DNA of 34,195 nt from Saprospiraceae bacterium (GTDB lineage: Bacteria; Bacteroidota; Bacteroidia; Chitinophagales; Saprospiraceae), in assembly GCA_020850225.1 (NCBI GenBank), contig JADZFD010000107.1:1-34195 (forward strand), read 5' to 3'. The position numbers were made by a program, and so were the translations under genes. This document shows, one piece after another, positions 7,801 to 15,722 of this stretch. Each line of letters opens with the position of its first letter. Position 1 is the first letter of the stretch. The notes under the pieces were generated by a model that had not been told where the DNA came from, ran no database searches, and saw only the letters and a list, made by a program, of their open reading frames with translations.

Positions 7801-10800
7801 AATTGAATCTGGGAACTCCGGATTCGAAAATTCAGGTATATGTTGTGTTTGAAAAAGATGGTAAAGTATTAAGCAAGCACGCTATGTCTGTAAATAAAAC
7901 AGGAAAGATCGTTATTCCTTTGACAGAAGATCATCGTGGAGGTTTAAATTACAGGTTGGTTTATGTAAAAGAAAACCGTTGGTATCAGGAATATGCGCAT
8001 ATTAATGTACCCTGGTCAAATAAGGAACTGAACATTGCATTCGAGACCTTCAGAGACAAAACCCTACCCGGTGCCAAGGAGGAATACAGGATTAAAATTA
8101 CTGGTAACAATAAGGAAAAAGTAATGGCTGAAGTCTTGGCGTCAATGTATGACGCTTCATTGGATCAGTTTGACAATCAGTACTGGCGTGCTGATTTCTA
8201 TCCGAATTCATATATGTCTGGCAATCTTGAAACAGCAGGCTTTGATATAGTTAGTGGTATGTATTACGATTATGCAGACAGGGATATAGCCGGAGACTAT
8301 TATATTGCATATCCTTCGTTGATAGAATTGCTGGATTATAGGAATTATATTGCCTATCCAAGGTCATCGGGAGGAAGAATAATGATGAAAGGTTCAAGAA
8401 ATTCCAGCCAAGAATATGATATGCAGGCAATGCCTCCTCCTCCAATAGCAGAAAGTAAGGCTGAAAGTATGGATGGAGTTGTGGAAAAATCAGTTTCCGA
8501 AAATAAGGATCATTTAAAAGAGGAGAACGTTGTTCAACCACGTACCAATCTGAAAGAAACGGTATTTTTCTATCCGGATATCCAAACAGATCAGGAAGGA
8601 AATCTTATTCTTAAGTTTACGATGAATGAGGCTTTGACAAAATGGCGGTTAATGCTGCTTACCCATACCAAAGATTTCAAAGTCGGTTATGATGAGAGAT
8701 TTGTTCAGACTCAAAAGGAACTGATGATATTGCCCAATGCACCACGATTTTTCAGAGATGGTGACAAAGCTTCCATTAATGCCAAAATATCCAATTTGAG
8801 TGAAAAATCAATTGCTGGAAGAGCTACCATTCAGATTTGGGATGCTGTTACTATGCGTGATATCACCCATGAATTGATAACGTCAGATGTCGAAGTTTCA
8901 TTTGATGTAACGAAAGGAGCGTCAAATGGAGTAACCTGGAATCTAACCATTCCGGAAGCCAGATACAATGCGATTACTTACCGGGTTAGCGCCATTTCAG
9001 CCAATCATTCAGATGCAGAGGAAAGCACATTGCCGGTAATTACCAACAGAATACTGGTGACAGAAACGATGCCATTCTGGGTTCCGGGCAATGCTACGCG
9101 TACGTTTAATTTTAAAGCTTTTGAAAATAATAGATCTCTAACCAAAAAGGATTTCAGGTATACGTTTGAATACACTGCCAGCCCTGTATGGTATGCTATA
9201 CAGGCATTGCCATATATTCAGGAAACCAATAATGCAAGTACTCAGACATTGATAGACCGTATGTATGCCAATGTTTTAGCATCGGCAATAGTAACATCAC
9301 ATCCAAAAATCAAGGCTGTGTTTGATCAGTGGAAGATGAAGGATAAGGATGCTTTAGTAAGTAATCTGTCAAAAAATGAGGAACTTAAATCAGCTATTCT
9401 GGAAGAGACACCATGGGTAAGGCAGGCTTTGTCAGAAACGGAACAAAAGAAAAATATAGCGTTGCTGTTTGACCTCAACCGATTAGGTAAAGAAAAAGAA
9501 GTGACTATTCAAAAGCTGCGAGAAAGACAATTGCCCAATGGAGGTTTTCCGTGGTTGGCAGGTGGTAGGGATAATGTGTATACAACACAGCTAATCCTTG
9601 AAAATACTGGCCATCTTTATTATTTGGGTGCGTTGAGAATGGACGACCCTGACTGGAGCGATATTGTAACATCATCATTGAAATATATGGATGAAAGATT
9701 GAATGAAAGGTTTAATAACCTCAAAACTGATATCAAAAAATACGGTGGAAACTTGCAGGATGATCATTTGGATAATTTGTCTGTACAGTATTTTTATATC
9801 AGGTCATTCTTTTCGCATGTAAAAGTAAACCCTGTGGCTCAGGAAGCCTATGATTATTATTGGAGTCAGATGGAGAAGTACTGGTTGAAGCGCAATTTGT
9901 ATATGCAGGCTATGATCGGTCTGGTGATGCATCGGCATAATAACGGTGCTGCTCAGAAAATTGTAGCATCTCTTCGTGAACGTTCATTTCAAAACGAAGA
10001 AATGGGTATGTACTGGAATGAAGGAAGTGGATACAACTGGTATCAACTGCCTGTAGAAAGACATGCAATGATGATAGAATTGTTTTCAGAGGCTAGCAAA
10101 AAACCGGCTGAACTGGACAAAATGAAACTGTGGTTGCTAAAAAACAAACAAACAAATCACTGGAATACATCCAAGGCAACTGCATCGGCAATTTATGCAT
10201 TGCTCATACAGGGTGAATCCGGTGGTGTTTCAAAATGGTTGGTCGAAAGTACAGAACCTGTCATAATGGTAGGCAAGGAACTGATTAATACCTCTACCCA
10301 ATCTACTGAATCCGGAACCGGTTATATAAAAAAGAATTGGACATCCGAGGCTATCAATAAAGATCAGGCCACCATTAAAATAACCAACAATAACAAATCC
10401 GTAGCCTGGGGTGCAGCATATTACCAATATCTTGAGAATCTGGATCAGGTAAAACATTTCAGCGATACACCACTGAAGATCAATAAGAAACTGTATAAGA
10501 TTGAATCATCAGACAAAGGAGAACGATTGGTTGCTGTAAATGAAAAATCAGCTATAAAGCCGGGAGACAAAATTAAAGTTCGGATAGAGTTGAGTGTCGA
10601 TCGGGAAATGGAATTTGTACACATGAAGGATATGCGTGCCAGTGGTCTGGAACCATTGAATGTGGTTTCTTCATACAGGTATCAGGGTGGACTTGGTTAT
10701 TATGAATCAACAAGAGATATGGGTAGTCATTTCTATTTTTCATATTTACCGAAAGGTGTTTTTGTATTTGAATACGATTTGAGAGCAGTACATAAAGGCG

Positions 10801-10889
10801 ATTTTTCAACAGGAATTACTACAATTGAATGTATGTATGCGCCTGAGTTTTCGAGCCACAGTGAAGGATTCAGAATACAAATTCAGTAA
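4890..10889 (+). CDS. Alpha-2-macroglobulin family protein lacking the thioester motif
   Basis: A protein of 1999 residues with an N-terminal signal peptide and no lipobox cysteine. A helical, TPR-like N-terminal part (about 25-360) precedes the macroglobulin domains. The MG2 signature TDRAIYRPGQTVYYKS starts at residue 581, and the A2M/ANA signature RTNLKETVFFYPDIQTD at 1218. An alpha-helical thioester-type domain (TED, about 1420-1780) follows, then a C-terminal MG10/receptor-like domain. Bacterial macroglobulins act in the periplasm or on the surface as protease traps. In the TED the usual CxEQ thioester tetrad aligns with S1450-T-Q-T1453, so both the Cys and the Gln that form the thioester bond are missing. 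A Pro/Ser/Glu-rich linker at 1168-1217 sits where a protease bait region would lie. The usual neighbour pbpC is absent. Covalent trapping is therefore unlikely; non-covalent trapping or a structural role remains possible. Confidence 0.9.
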   Translation: MKYIIITFSIIMGLFSNTDKQRDFDFDKAWVEVEADINNRLPKSALTKTELIFKEAEKINNKPQQAKCLIYIARLTIETDENGVEHMMQDYESRVRTLSAPLNYIMASYLAELYQNYFNAHRWEISGRSLIEGGQDNSFKTWSSQQFIHVIESWYLYSIQNQNETNIPVGEYKLIMNQYDADGAIFRPTVYEVLVDRALMFFNNYAEYGVSTPLSFQVDDVRYFADASSFSKIKLNDKDTTSVQYKVLRLYQTILKEEIRSKNRFALADYDLKRLEYIYGQSTLDNKTELYAEALRTLAAANKDISYHTDIVSVLANFVIANKQGKEPKVEALKMCNDAIKLHPDSKGAIKCRQIIQEIERPELQIYGEAIYPSDKTMLFALDHSNISGAVAHIYEIPKNFKNATINMTQAEIMSYVRKQKKISSNTIKLHKSPSYDSERTEWTCSGLKHGRYGLIIESANIEDKVAQFMIFGVSDLAYTTYLIGSTRSFVVVDRISGAPVNGATIELRKEKYNSKKREYDFITEGTYKSGKDGTVQFQDVSSSNFKVIIRKGKDELDTDKYFYTYIQNREDGNQYAEFYTDRAIYRPGQTVYYKSILIQNDKNQIPTLIKDKKVTIVFRDANYQEISRIEKKSNEYGSINGSFVLPDGKLNGVFSIHIGEDAKIYGRKSFRVEEYKRPTFEVTTEMPKSVTQLGQKITIQGNAVSLAGVAIDNAEVAYKVTRITSFPFWRGWWPVPDTDGEFIIKQGNTVTNGEGKFNVEFEAVPDKKVKKSDNPVFNYLITFDVTDIQGETRSSSISVSAGYTAFQLTTDLKDKADVADLKFMKISAHNTSGQNLPAKGTVEMFKLKEPETVKIRKYWDGTAQYPLPSSVYLKSLPYYSPKPVNDYSTWETEKVVMQTNFDTKDSIDIKPFLQSGVYKIVTKAKDAFGEEVVGTDYTVITDFSRKNFPKTSFIFTRHNAQSYQPGDNFELNLGTPDSKIQVYVVFEKDGKVLSKHAMSVNKTGKIVIPLTEDHRGGLNYRLVYVKENRWYQEYAHINVPWSNKELNIAFETFRDKTLPGAKEEYRIKITGNNKEKVMAEVLASMYDASLDQFDNQYWRADFYPNSYMSGNLETAGFDIVSGMYYDYADRDIAGDYYIAYPSLIELLDYRNYIAYPRSSGGRIMMKGSRNSSQEYDMQAMPPPPIAESKAESMDGVVEKSVSENKDHLKEENVVQPRTNLKETVFFYPDIQTDQEGNLILKFTMNEALTKWRLMLLTHTKDFKVGYDERFVQTQKELMILPNAPRFFRDGDKASINAKISNLSEKSIAGRATIQIWDAVTMRDITHELITSDVEVSFDVTKGASNGVTWNLTIPEARYNAITYRVSAISANHSDAEESTLPVITNRILVTETMPFWVPGNATRTFNFKAFENNRSLTKKDFRYTFEYTASPVWYAIQALPYIQETNNASTQTLIDRMYANVLASAIVTSHPKIKAVFDQWKMKDKDALVSNLSKNEELKSAILEETPWVRQALSETEQKKNIALLFDLNRLGKEKEVTIQKLRERQLPNGGFPWLAGGRDNVYTTQLILENTGHLYYLGALRMDDPDWSDIVTSSLKYMDERLNERFNNLKTDIKKYGGNLQDDHLDNLSVQYFYIRSFFSHVKVNPVAQEAYDYYWSQMEKYWLKRNLYMQAMIGLVMHRHNNGAAQKIVASLRERSFQNEEMGMYWNEGSGYNWYQLPVERHAMMIELFSEASKKPAELDKMKLWLLKNKQTNHWNTSKATASAIYALLIQGESGGVSKWLVESTEPVIMVGKELINTSTQSTESGTGYIKKNWTSEAINKDQATIKITNNNKSVAWGAAYYQYLENLDQVKHFSDTPLKINKKLYKIESSDKGERLVAVNEKSAIKPGDKIKVRIELSVDREMEFVHMKDMRASGLEPLNVVSSYRYQGGLGYYESTRDMGSHFYFSYLPKGVFVFEYDLRAVHKGDFSTGITTIECMYAPEFSSHSEGFRIQIQ

Positions 10890-11032
10890 TCCGCTTTCAG
10901 TGTTTTTATAAAAAGGATGTGTAAATTGAATAGACAATATATGTTATAATTGATAATACTTGAGATTTGATATTATAATGACTTAGAAGAATTAAGTAAG
11001 TACTAATTTAGAATTAATTCAAATAGTTTGAT

Positions 11033-11040
11033 TACTTTTG
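11033..11040 (+). promoter_or_regulatory. Candidate -7 element for the 4-TM protein
   Basis: TACTTTTG matches TAnnTTTG exactly. Predicted initiation near 11044-11047 leaves a leader of about 15 nt before the ATG at 11061. It also shows that the in-frame TTG at 11028 lies inside the promoter and is not the start. No -33 TTTG is clear. Confidence 0.45.
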
Positions 11041-11060
11041 CTCAACTAAATTTTATTAAC

Positions 11061-11486
11061 ATGTATTCAATTTTAAAAGCTTCACATTCACATTTTGCCT
11101 GGTTGGCCTTACTGGCAATAGGAATTGCTGCCATAGTGGCTCTCATGTCTTATATGGGTAAAAAAGGATCACCACAGTTAAAAACATTTGCCCTGATCGG
11201 TTTGATTATGGCACATTTACAACTGTTGATGGGCTTGATTCTGTATTTTGTTTCACCTAATGGTATGAGTAATTTGTCAGGTGCAACCATGAAGGATAGT
11301 TTTGGAAGATTATTGGCACTGGAACATCCGCTCATGAATATTATAGCATTGGTTTTGATAACGATAGGATATTCCAAGTCTAAAAAACTGATAGGCACAC
11401 TTGCAGCTTCCAAAACAATTATGATATACTATGGATTAGGTCTTATTCTGATTTTAATCAGAATTCCGTGGCAGGTTTGGCCATAA
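11061..11486 (+). CDS. Small four-helix membrane protein (conserved in Bacteroidota)
   Basis: A protein of 141 residues made of four hydrophobic helices. Conserved-looking histidines occur near the start (KASHSHFAW), in the second helix (LIMAHLQLLMG) and before the third (ALEHPLMN), and the protein ends with LIRIPW. This pattern resembles a Bacteroidota family often labelled as cytochrome b-like, in which the helix histidines could bind haem; I recall this from general knowledge and cannot confirm it. The frame extends upstream to a TTG at 11028, but that lies within a -7 promoter element, so I use the ATG at 11061. It is a single-gene unit ending at a strong terminator shared with the convergent T9SS protein gene. 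Confidence 0.75.
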   Translation: MYSILKASHSHFAWLALLAIGIAAIVALMSYMGKKGSPQLKTFALIGLIMAHLQLLMGLILYFVSPNGMSNLSGATMKDSFGRLLALEHPLMNIIALVLITIGYSKSKKLIGTLAASKTIMIYYGLGLILILIRIPWQVWP

Positions 11487-11506
11487 ATTAATCATGTATT
11501 TACAAT

Positions 11507-11545
11507 AAAAAAGGGGAGCTGAATTTTAATCAGTTCCCCTTTTTT
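11507..11545. terminator. Bidirectional rho-independent terminator
   Basis: AAAAAAGGGGAGCTGA and TCAGTTCCCCTTTTTT pair over 16 bp with one G-U wobble and a 7-nt loop. The A run on one side and T run on the other let it work in both directions. It lies between the stop codons of the convergent genes ending at 11486 and 11570. Confidence 0.92.
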
Positions 11546-11569
11546 ATTGATTGTTTTAGTGGTTATATT

Positions 11570-13630
11570 TTATGGAATAATCATTTTTTTAGTGTCCGTA
11601 AATTTTCCTGCTTTCAACTGATAAAAATATACACCGGAAGGGAAGTCTGTAGTATTTAAATCAACACTATAAACTCCTTGTTGCAATTTTTCATTCAATA
11701 TATGCTTTACAGGAGTTCCTGATAAATTTAGGATATCAATAACAACACTTTCACTATAGGGTAATTCAAATTTGATCTGAGTATGGTTTAGTGCCGGATT
11801 AGGTGTGTTTTGGTGCAATTTGAATGCTGCAACAATTTCATGACTAATCTCATCTACAGCGACTGGAATTTGTCCTAAAGGTACTGTCCAAAGGCCTTTA
11901 CCCAACATTCCTGCGTATGCATTATTATTGGCATGGGTAATACTTGCGGTAAATGCTGTGGGCATTCCGGTATTGTAACTTGTCCAGGTAGCTCCTAAAT
12001 CTCCTGAAATAAAAAAGTTGACTTTGGTACCGGCCATAACTCTTCCTCCACTGACAGCAAGGCTCTGAATACTTGTTGAACCTATACCATTATTGGATTT
12101 TACCCAACTATAGCCAAAATTATTGGATATAAAAATACCTTCTTCTGTTCCTGCATATATACCTGTTCCATATATTGTCAGCGCATTGACATATAAATTT
12201 GTGAGTCCTGTTTTGTTGGCTTTCCAGGAGTTGCCATTGTCTGAAGATACAAAAACGCCACCACCAAAAGTACCTGCGTAGATGTAATTGCCACTTATAG
12301 CCAGAGAAAAAATTAATCCTGTCGAAATGGTTCCGGTTTTAGTCCAGGTTGCACCATTATCATTGGAACGAAATACGCCATTTCCACCAGTTCCTGCGTA
12401 TATACTGTTACCATTTGCTGCAAGACAAGTAATGTTTTTGTCAGTCAAACCATTATTGATTTCTGTCCAGGAGCTTGCGTTGTTGGTTGATTTGAATACA
12501 CCACCTCCTGCAGTTCCGACATATACATTATTGCCTGATTGAGCAGCGGAAGTTGCTTTCACACTTTTTAACCCATTGTTAGCCAATGACCAGTTAGTGC
12601 CTTTATTGCTGCTAATAAACACGCCACTTCCTTCACTGCATGCAAGCACTTCAGAACCTAAAGTTGCCAAAGCTTTGATTTCAAGAGTTTTTATTCCATT
12701 ATTGGATAATGTAAACGAAGTTCCGTTATTATTGGATGTATGAACTCCCATAGATGTACCTGCAAAAAGTATAGTTCCATTGGTAGCCATTGAAACAACA
12801 GGAGCAGGAGCTAACAAGCCGGTTCCTGTGACTGTCCAGTTTGTTCCTTCGTTACTGGATACAAATAAGCCGTTGGCTTCCGTTGCTGCAAATAAGTTAT
12901 TGTCTTTGGAAAACAGAGAAACTACATTATATCTGAGTGTAGCACTTACATTTTTCCAGTTAGCACCATTATTGACTGACTGATAAACCCCCGAATTGTT
13001 ACATGCATATACATTCCCTTTATGGTATTTCAGGTCTGATACTTTACCTGGAGGAATTCCATTATTGGAAGTAACCCAACTATTGCCATTATTCGATGAT
13101 GAATATATTCCTGAATTTGTACCTGCCACAAGATTCTGGCCGTTGACAGCCAAAGTTAAAATTACTTTATTTACAATCCCATTGCTAATACCTTTCCAGA
13201 ATGAGCCGTTGTCAGTAGATATAAATACACCACCTCCATTTGTACCTGCATAGATACTCTGACCACTTACCTGAATAGTCCATATGTAAGTAGAGGTTAA
13301 TCCGTTGTTGATTGCCTTCCAGCTTTGGCCATTATTTGTAGATAAAAACAATCCTTTACTCGTACCTGCATATATATTATTTCCATTTATAGCTAATGAC
13401 AACACATTGACAGTGGTCAATCCATTGTTAACTTCTGTCCAGTTTGCTCCATTATTTGTTGAGTGTAGTATTCCATATTTAGTACCTATGAAAGTATTCG
13501 AACCACTACTGGCTACACATTGAACCTCACCGCCATTAAGTCCACTTACCTGCGACCATTGAGAAGTGACCTGAGTATGAATTAGTAAAAATAGTAAGAA
13601 AACAAAAAAATAAGAAGAATGGAATTTCAT
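11570..13630 (-). CDS. T9SS-exported beta-propeller repeat protein with type A sorting domain
   Basis: A protein of 686 residues. A signal peptide (about 1-23, ending VTSQ) is followed by 13 full and one partial repeat of about 40 residues with the pattern ...xxNxIYAGTxGGVFxSxDNGxxWxxxNNGL. This is the BNR/YCF48-like (sialidase-type Asp-box) repeat that builds beta-propellers; 13-14 repeats would fit two seven-bladed propellers. The C-terminus from about 605 (NTPNPALNHTQIKFELP ... GVYFYQLKAGKFTDTKKMIIP) is a type IX secretion sorting domain, so the protein should cross the outer membrane and be anchored or released. No sialidase catalytic residues can be assigned; an adhesion or binding role is more likely. 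A TATATTTG -7 element lies about 42 nt upstream, and a shared terminator follows the stop codon. Confidence 0.92.
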   Translation of the reverse strand: MKFHSSYFFVFLLFLLIHTQVTSQWSQVSGLNGGEVQCVASSGSNTFIGTKYGILHSTNNGANWTEVNNGLTTVNVLSLAINGNNIYAGTSKGLFLSTNNGQSWKAINNGLTSTYIWTIQVSGQSIYAGTNGGGVFISTDNGSFWKGISNGIVNKVILTLAVNGQNLVAGTNSGIYSSSNNGNSWVTSNNGIPPGKVSDLKYHKGNVYACNNSGVYQSVNNGANWKNVSATLRYNVVSLFSKDNNLFAATEANGLFVSSNEGTNWTVTGTGLLAPAPVVSMATNGTILFAGTSMGVHTSNNNGTSFTLSNNGIKTLEIKALATLGSEVLACSEGSGVFISSNKGTNWSLANNGLKSVKATSAAQSGNNVYVGTAGGGVFKSTNNASSWTEINNGLTDKNITCLAANGNSIYAGTGGNGVFRSNDNGATWTKTGTISTGLIFSLAISGNYIYAGTFGGGVFVSSDNGNSWKANKTGLTNLYVNALTIYGTGIYAGTEEGIFISNNFGYSWVKSNNGIGSTSIQSLAVSGGRVMAGTKVNFFISGDLGATWTSYNTGMPTAFTASITHANNNAYAGMLGKGLWTVPLGQIPVAVDEISHEIVAAFKLHQNTPNPALNHTQIKFELPYSESVVIDILNLSGTPVKHILNEKLQQGVYSVDLNTTDFPSGVYFYQLKAGKFTDTKKMIIP

Positions 13631-14078
13631 AATAATATGGATTTATTGGTGGAAAAATTAACAATGAAGTTCAAATATATAATATTAATTTTAAATGTAT
13701 GTGCGTTTATTGAATTTATTTAAAAAAATAATCATATTTTTTTAGCAACATACTATAATTTGGTAGAATTCACGGATAATAATACAGGTGTTTGTATGTA
13801 ATGGTAAATACTAAGTAATCATACATTAATATCAGCCTTATAAACAATCATTAGATATTACAAGTAAATATATGTCATATATTATTACCCTTTTTTATTC
13901 TTCATAAATATTAATTCATTACGGTGTATTAATAAATGTATTATATTTGTATTAATATTGCATATGGCTTTAAATGCAATTATATATAATGGTTGTTGCT
14001 CGTATCATTTGCTTGTATGTAGTGTCATTATTATGAATACGTAATTAAATTTTATAAACATTAAAAATTGTTGGAAAA
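13631..14078. other. Long A+T-rich divergent intergenic region
   Basis: About 450 nt between two divergent genes with no credible reading frame. It holds the -7 element for the leftward gene at 13672-13679 and another TATATTTG on the plus strand at 13942-13949. The latter could serve the rightward lipoprotein gene, but it lies 130 nt from that start and has no -33 partner. A loose inverted pair TGTATG...CATACA occurs around 13794-13826. I see no RNA gene or mobile element. Confidence 0.4.
13672..13679 (-). promoter_or_regulatory. Candidate -7 element for the T9SS protein
   Basis: The minus strand reads TATATTTG, an exact TAnnTTTG match, with predicted initiation about 35 nt before the ATG at 13630. 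No TTTG is found at the -33 position. Confidence 0.4.
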
Positions 14079-14801
14079 ATGAAAGATACATTTAAATTTA
14101 TGTTATTATTATCAGCGATTTTATTAACAGCATGTAATCCAAAATACTATACGCCCAATACGCACAATGTACCTTTATTAACTGAAAAGGGAGAGAGCAA
14201 TCTAACCATTTGTGGTAGTGCCAATCAGGTGGAATTTCAGGGAGCCTACGGTGTTTCTGATAAAATTGCAATCCTGGCAAACGGAGGGCTTTTTATACCT
14301 AAAGATCTTGAAAATGGTGATGGTGGATCCGGAAAATTTCTGGAATTGGGTAGTGGATATTTCAAAGAATTAAGTCATAATTTTGTATTTGAAACATATT
14401 TTCTGCTAGGTATGGGTAGTCTGGAAAATCACCTGCCATCAACAACTACCGCTAATCCACTGACAAAGGGGAAAATAGAAGCAAATCTTTTCAGGTTAGG
14501 CCTGCAACCCAATTTGGGCTACAAAACAAAATATTTTTCTATGGCATTGTCTTCGAGATTGGTACATATATCCTATTATAAAATCAATGGAGATCTGATA
14601 TACGAACAAGTCAACCAATCAGATTATCTAAATAAACATGCATCCAATTTTCTTATTGAACCTGCATTGACTATAAGAGGAGGCGTTGAAAAGGTAAAAC
14701 TTCAGATACAAATCGGATATAGCTTCAATGTGTCAAACCCTGATTTCAGACAAGATAAATCTTTTGCGACAGTCGGGCTGAATTTCAATTTCAGAGATTG
14801 A
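14079..14801 (+). CDS. Outer-membrane beta-barrel-like lipoprotein
   Basis: A protein of 240 residues. The signal peptide ends with the lipobox LLTAC, giving a lipidated Cys19. The mature part (CNPKYYTPNTHNVPLLTEKGE...) consists of alternating-residue beta strands and ends ATVGLNFNFRD, a terminal aromatic strand like those of outer-membrane barrels. No enzyme motif is seen. It resembles small Bacteroidota lipoproteins that report on membrane barrels, and its function is unknown. It is monocistronic, with 230 nt to the next gene. GGAAAA just before the ATG is a weak ribosome site. Confidence 0.75.
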   Translation: MKDTFKFMLLLSAILLTACNPKYYTPNTHNVPLLTEKGESNLTICGSANQVEFQGAYGVSDKIAILANGGLFIPKDLENGDGGSGKFLELGSGYFKELSHNFVFETYFLLGMGSLENHLPSTTTANPLTKGKIEANLFRLGLQPNLGYKTKYFSMALSSRLVHISYYKINGDLIYEQVNQSDYLNKHASNFLIEPALTIRGGVEKVKLQIQIGYSFNVSNPDFRQDKSFATVGLNFNFRD

Positions 14802-15002
14802 TTATGTATAGATTTTTAAGTTGCAAGATTTGTATTCATGGTAATAAATAAATACAATCAACGGTCAGATAGTAAATAGTTTTTCATTTTTTGCATCAGA
14901 AAATTATTTTATTATTAGATTCAGGATCTATAATTATATATCATACGTGAGCGAAAATATATTTTTAGGTCATTGAACTAAACTGTATAATAATTCGTTC
15001 TA

Positions 15003-15018
15003 TTAATAGATCTATTAA
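15003..15018. promoter_or_regulatory. Perfect 16-bp palindrome, candidate TetR operator
   Basis: TTAATAGATCTATTAA is a perfect 8+8 inverted repeat ending 13 nt before the start of the TetR gene, the usual place for an autoregulatory TetR site. The preceding GTTCTATTA (14997-15005) recurs at 15659-15667, just before the TolC gene, overlapping a small odd palindrome ATTACTGTAAT (15664-15674). The first site is well supported as a dyad; binding by this regulator is inference. Confidence 0.55.
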
Positions 15019-15031
15019 ATTGATTTATTAA

Positions 15032-15652
15032 ATGGAGAACGATGATATAAAAAATATGGAACAATCTATTCTCGAAGCAGCTGAAAAGTTGTTTCTTGAT
15101 AAAGGTTTTTCGATGACATCTACTACTGAAATAGCAAGGGAAGCTGGATGCAATCAGGCATTGGTACATTATTATTACAGAACGAAGGATAAACTTTTCG
15201 AAGCCATATTTGAGCGTAAGTTCCGTAAATTTGTCGAGCCATTTTTGAATACTATTCAGAGTGATCTTCCATTCGAAAAACATTTGATTTATCTAATTGA
15301 ATCTCATTTTGACCTGATTAAAGAAAATCCTAAGGTTCCGTTTCTTTTATTTAATGAACTATGGATTAATCCGTCCAGGTTAGAACCATTAAGAATGAAA
15401 CTTGCTTTGGAGCATCAAGCTTATTTTGAAAAACTCGATAAAGAATTACAAAAAGAAATTAAAAAAGGTAATTACAGAAATATATCTATTATAGACCTGA
15501 TGATGACGATTTTCTCACTCAATGTCACGTTGTTTTTGGCAGGTCAGATATTGCAGGAAATGACTAAAATGGATGAGGATACTTATAATGCATTTTTGTT
15601 ACACAGAAAAAAGGAAAACGTGCTGATTGTTTTAAACAGCCTTCAGGCATAA
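15032..15652 (+). CDS. TetR/AcrR family transcriptional regulator of the exporter operon
   Basis: A protein of 206 residues. The N-terminal helix-turn-helix (about 10-58) has the TetR hallmarks ILEAAEKLFLDKGFSMTSTTEIAREAG and ALVHYYYRTKDKLFEAIF. The rest is a helical ligand-binding and dimerisation domain that cannot be assigned a ligand. It leads the operon encoding TolC, HlyD, two ATPases and two permeases, the same gene order seen with the E. coli TetR regulator CecR and ybhGFSR. A perfect palindrome 13 nt upstream of the start is a likely operator, so repression of its own operon is expected. The gap to the next gene is 70 nt. Confidence 0.93.
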   Translation: MENDDIKNMEQSILEAAEKLFLDKGFSMTSTTEIAREAGCNQALVHYYYRTKDKLFEAIFERKFRKFVEPFLNTIQSDLPFEKHLIYLIESHFDLIKENPKVPFLLFNELWINPSRLEPLRMKLALEHQAYFEKLDKELQKEIKKGNYRNISIIDLMMTIFSLNVTLFLAGQILQEMTKMDEDTYNAFLLHRKKENVLIVLNSLQA

Positions 15653-15722
15653 TGGAATGTTCTATTACTGTAATGTGAGTATTTTGCTTTTTTAGAATGT
15701 ATAATTTTAATCAAAGACAGGA

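Noticed and set aside
12288-13523. Several plus-strand frames of 67-85 codons
   Set aside because: All are antisense to the repeat-rich T9SS protein; they recur because the propeller repeats recur.
11570-13630. Sialidase
   Set aside because: Asp-box-like repeats are present, but no catalytic Arg triad, Tyr or Glu arrangement could be assigned.
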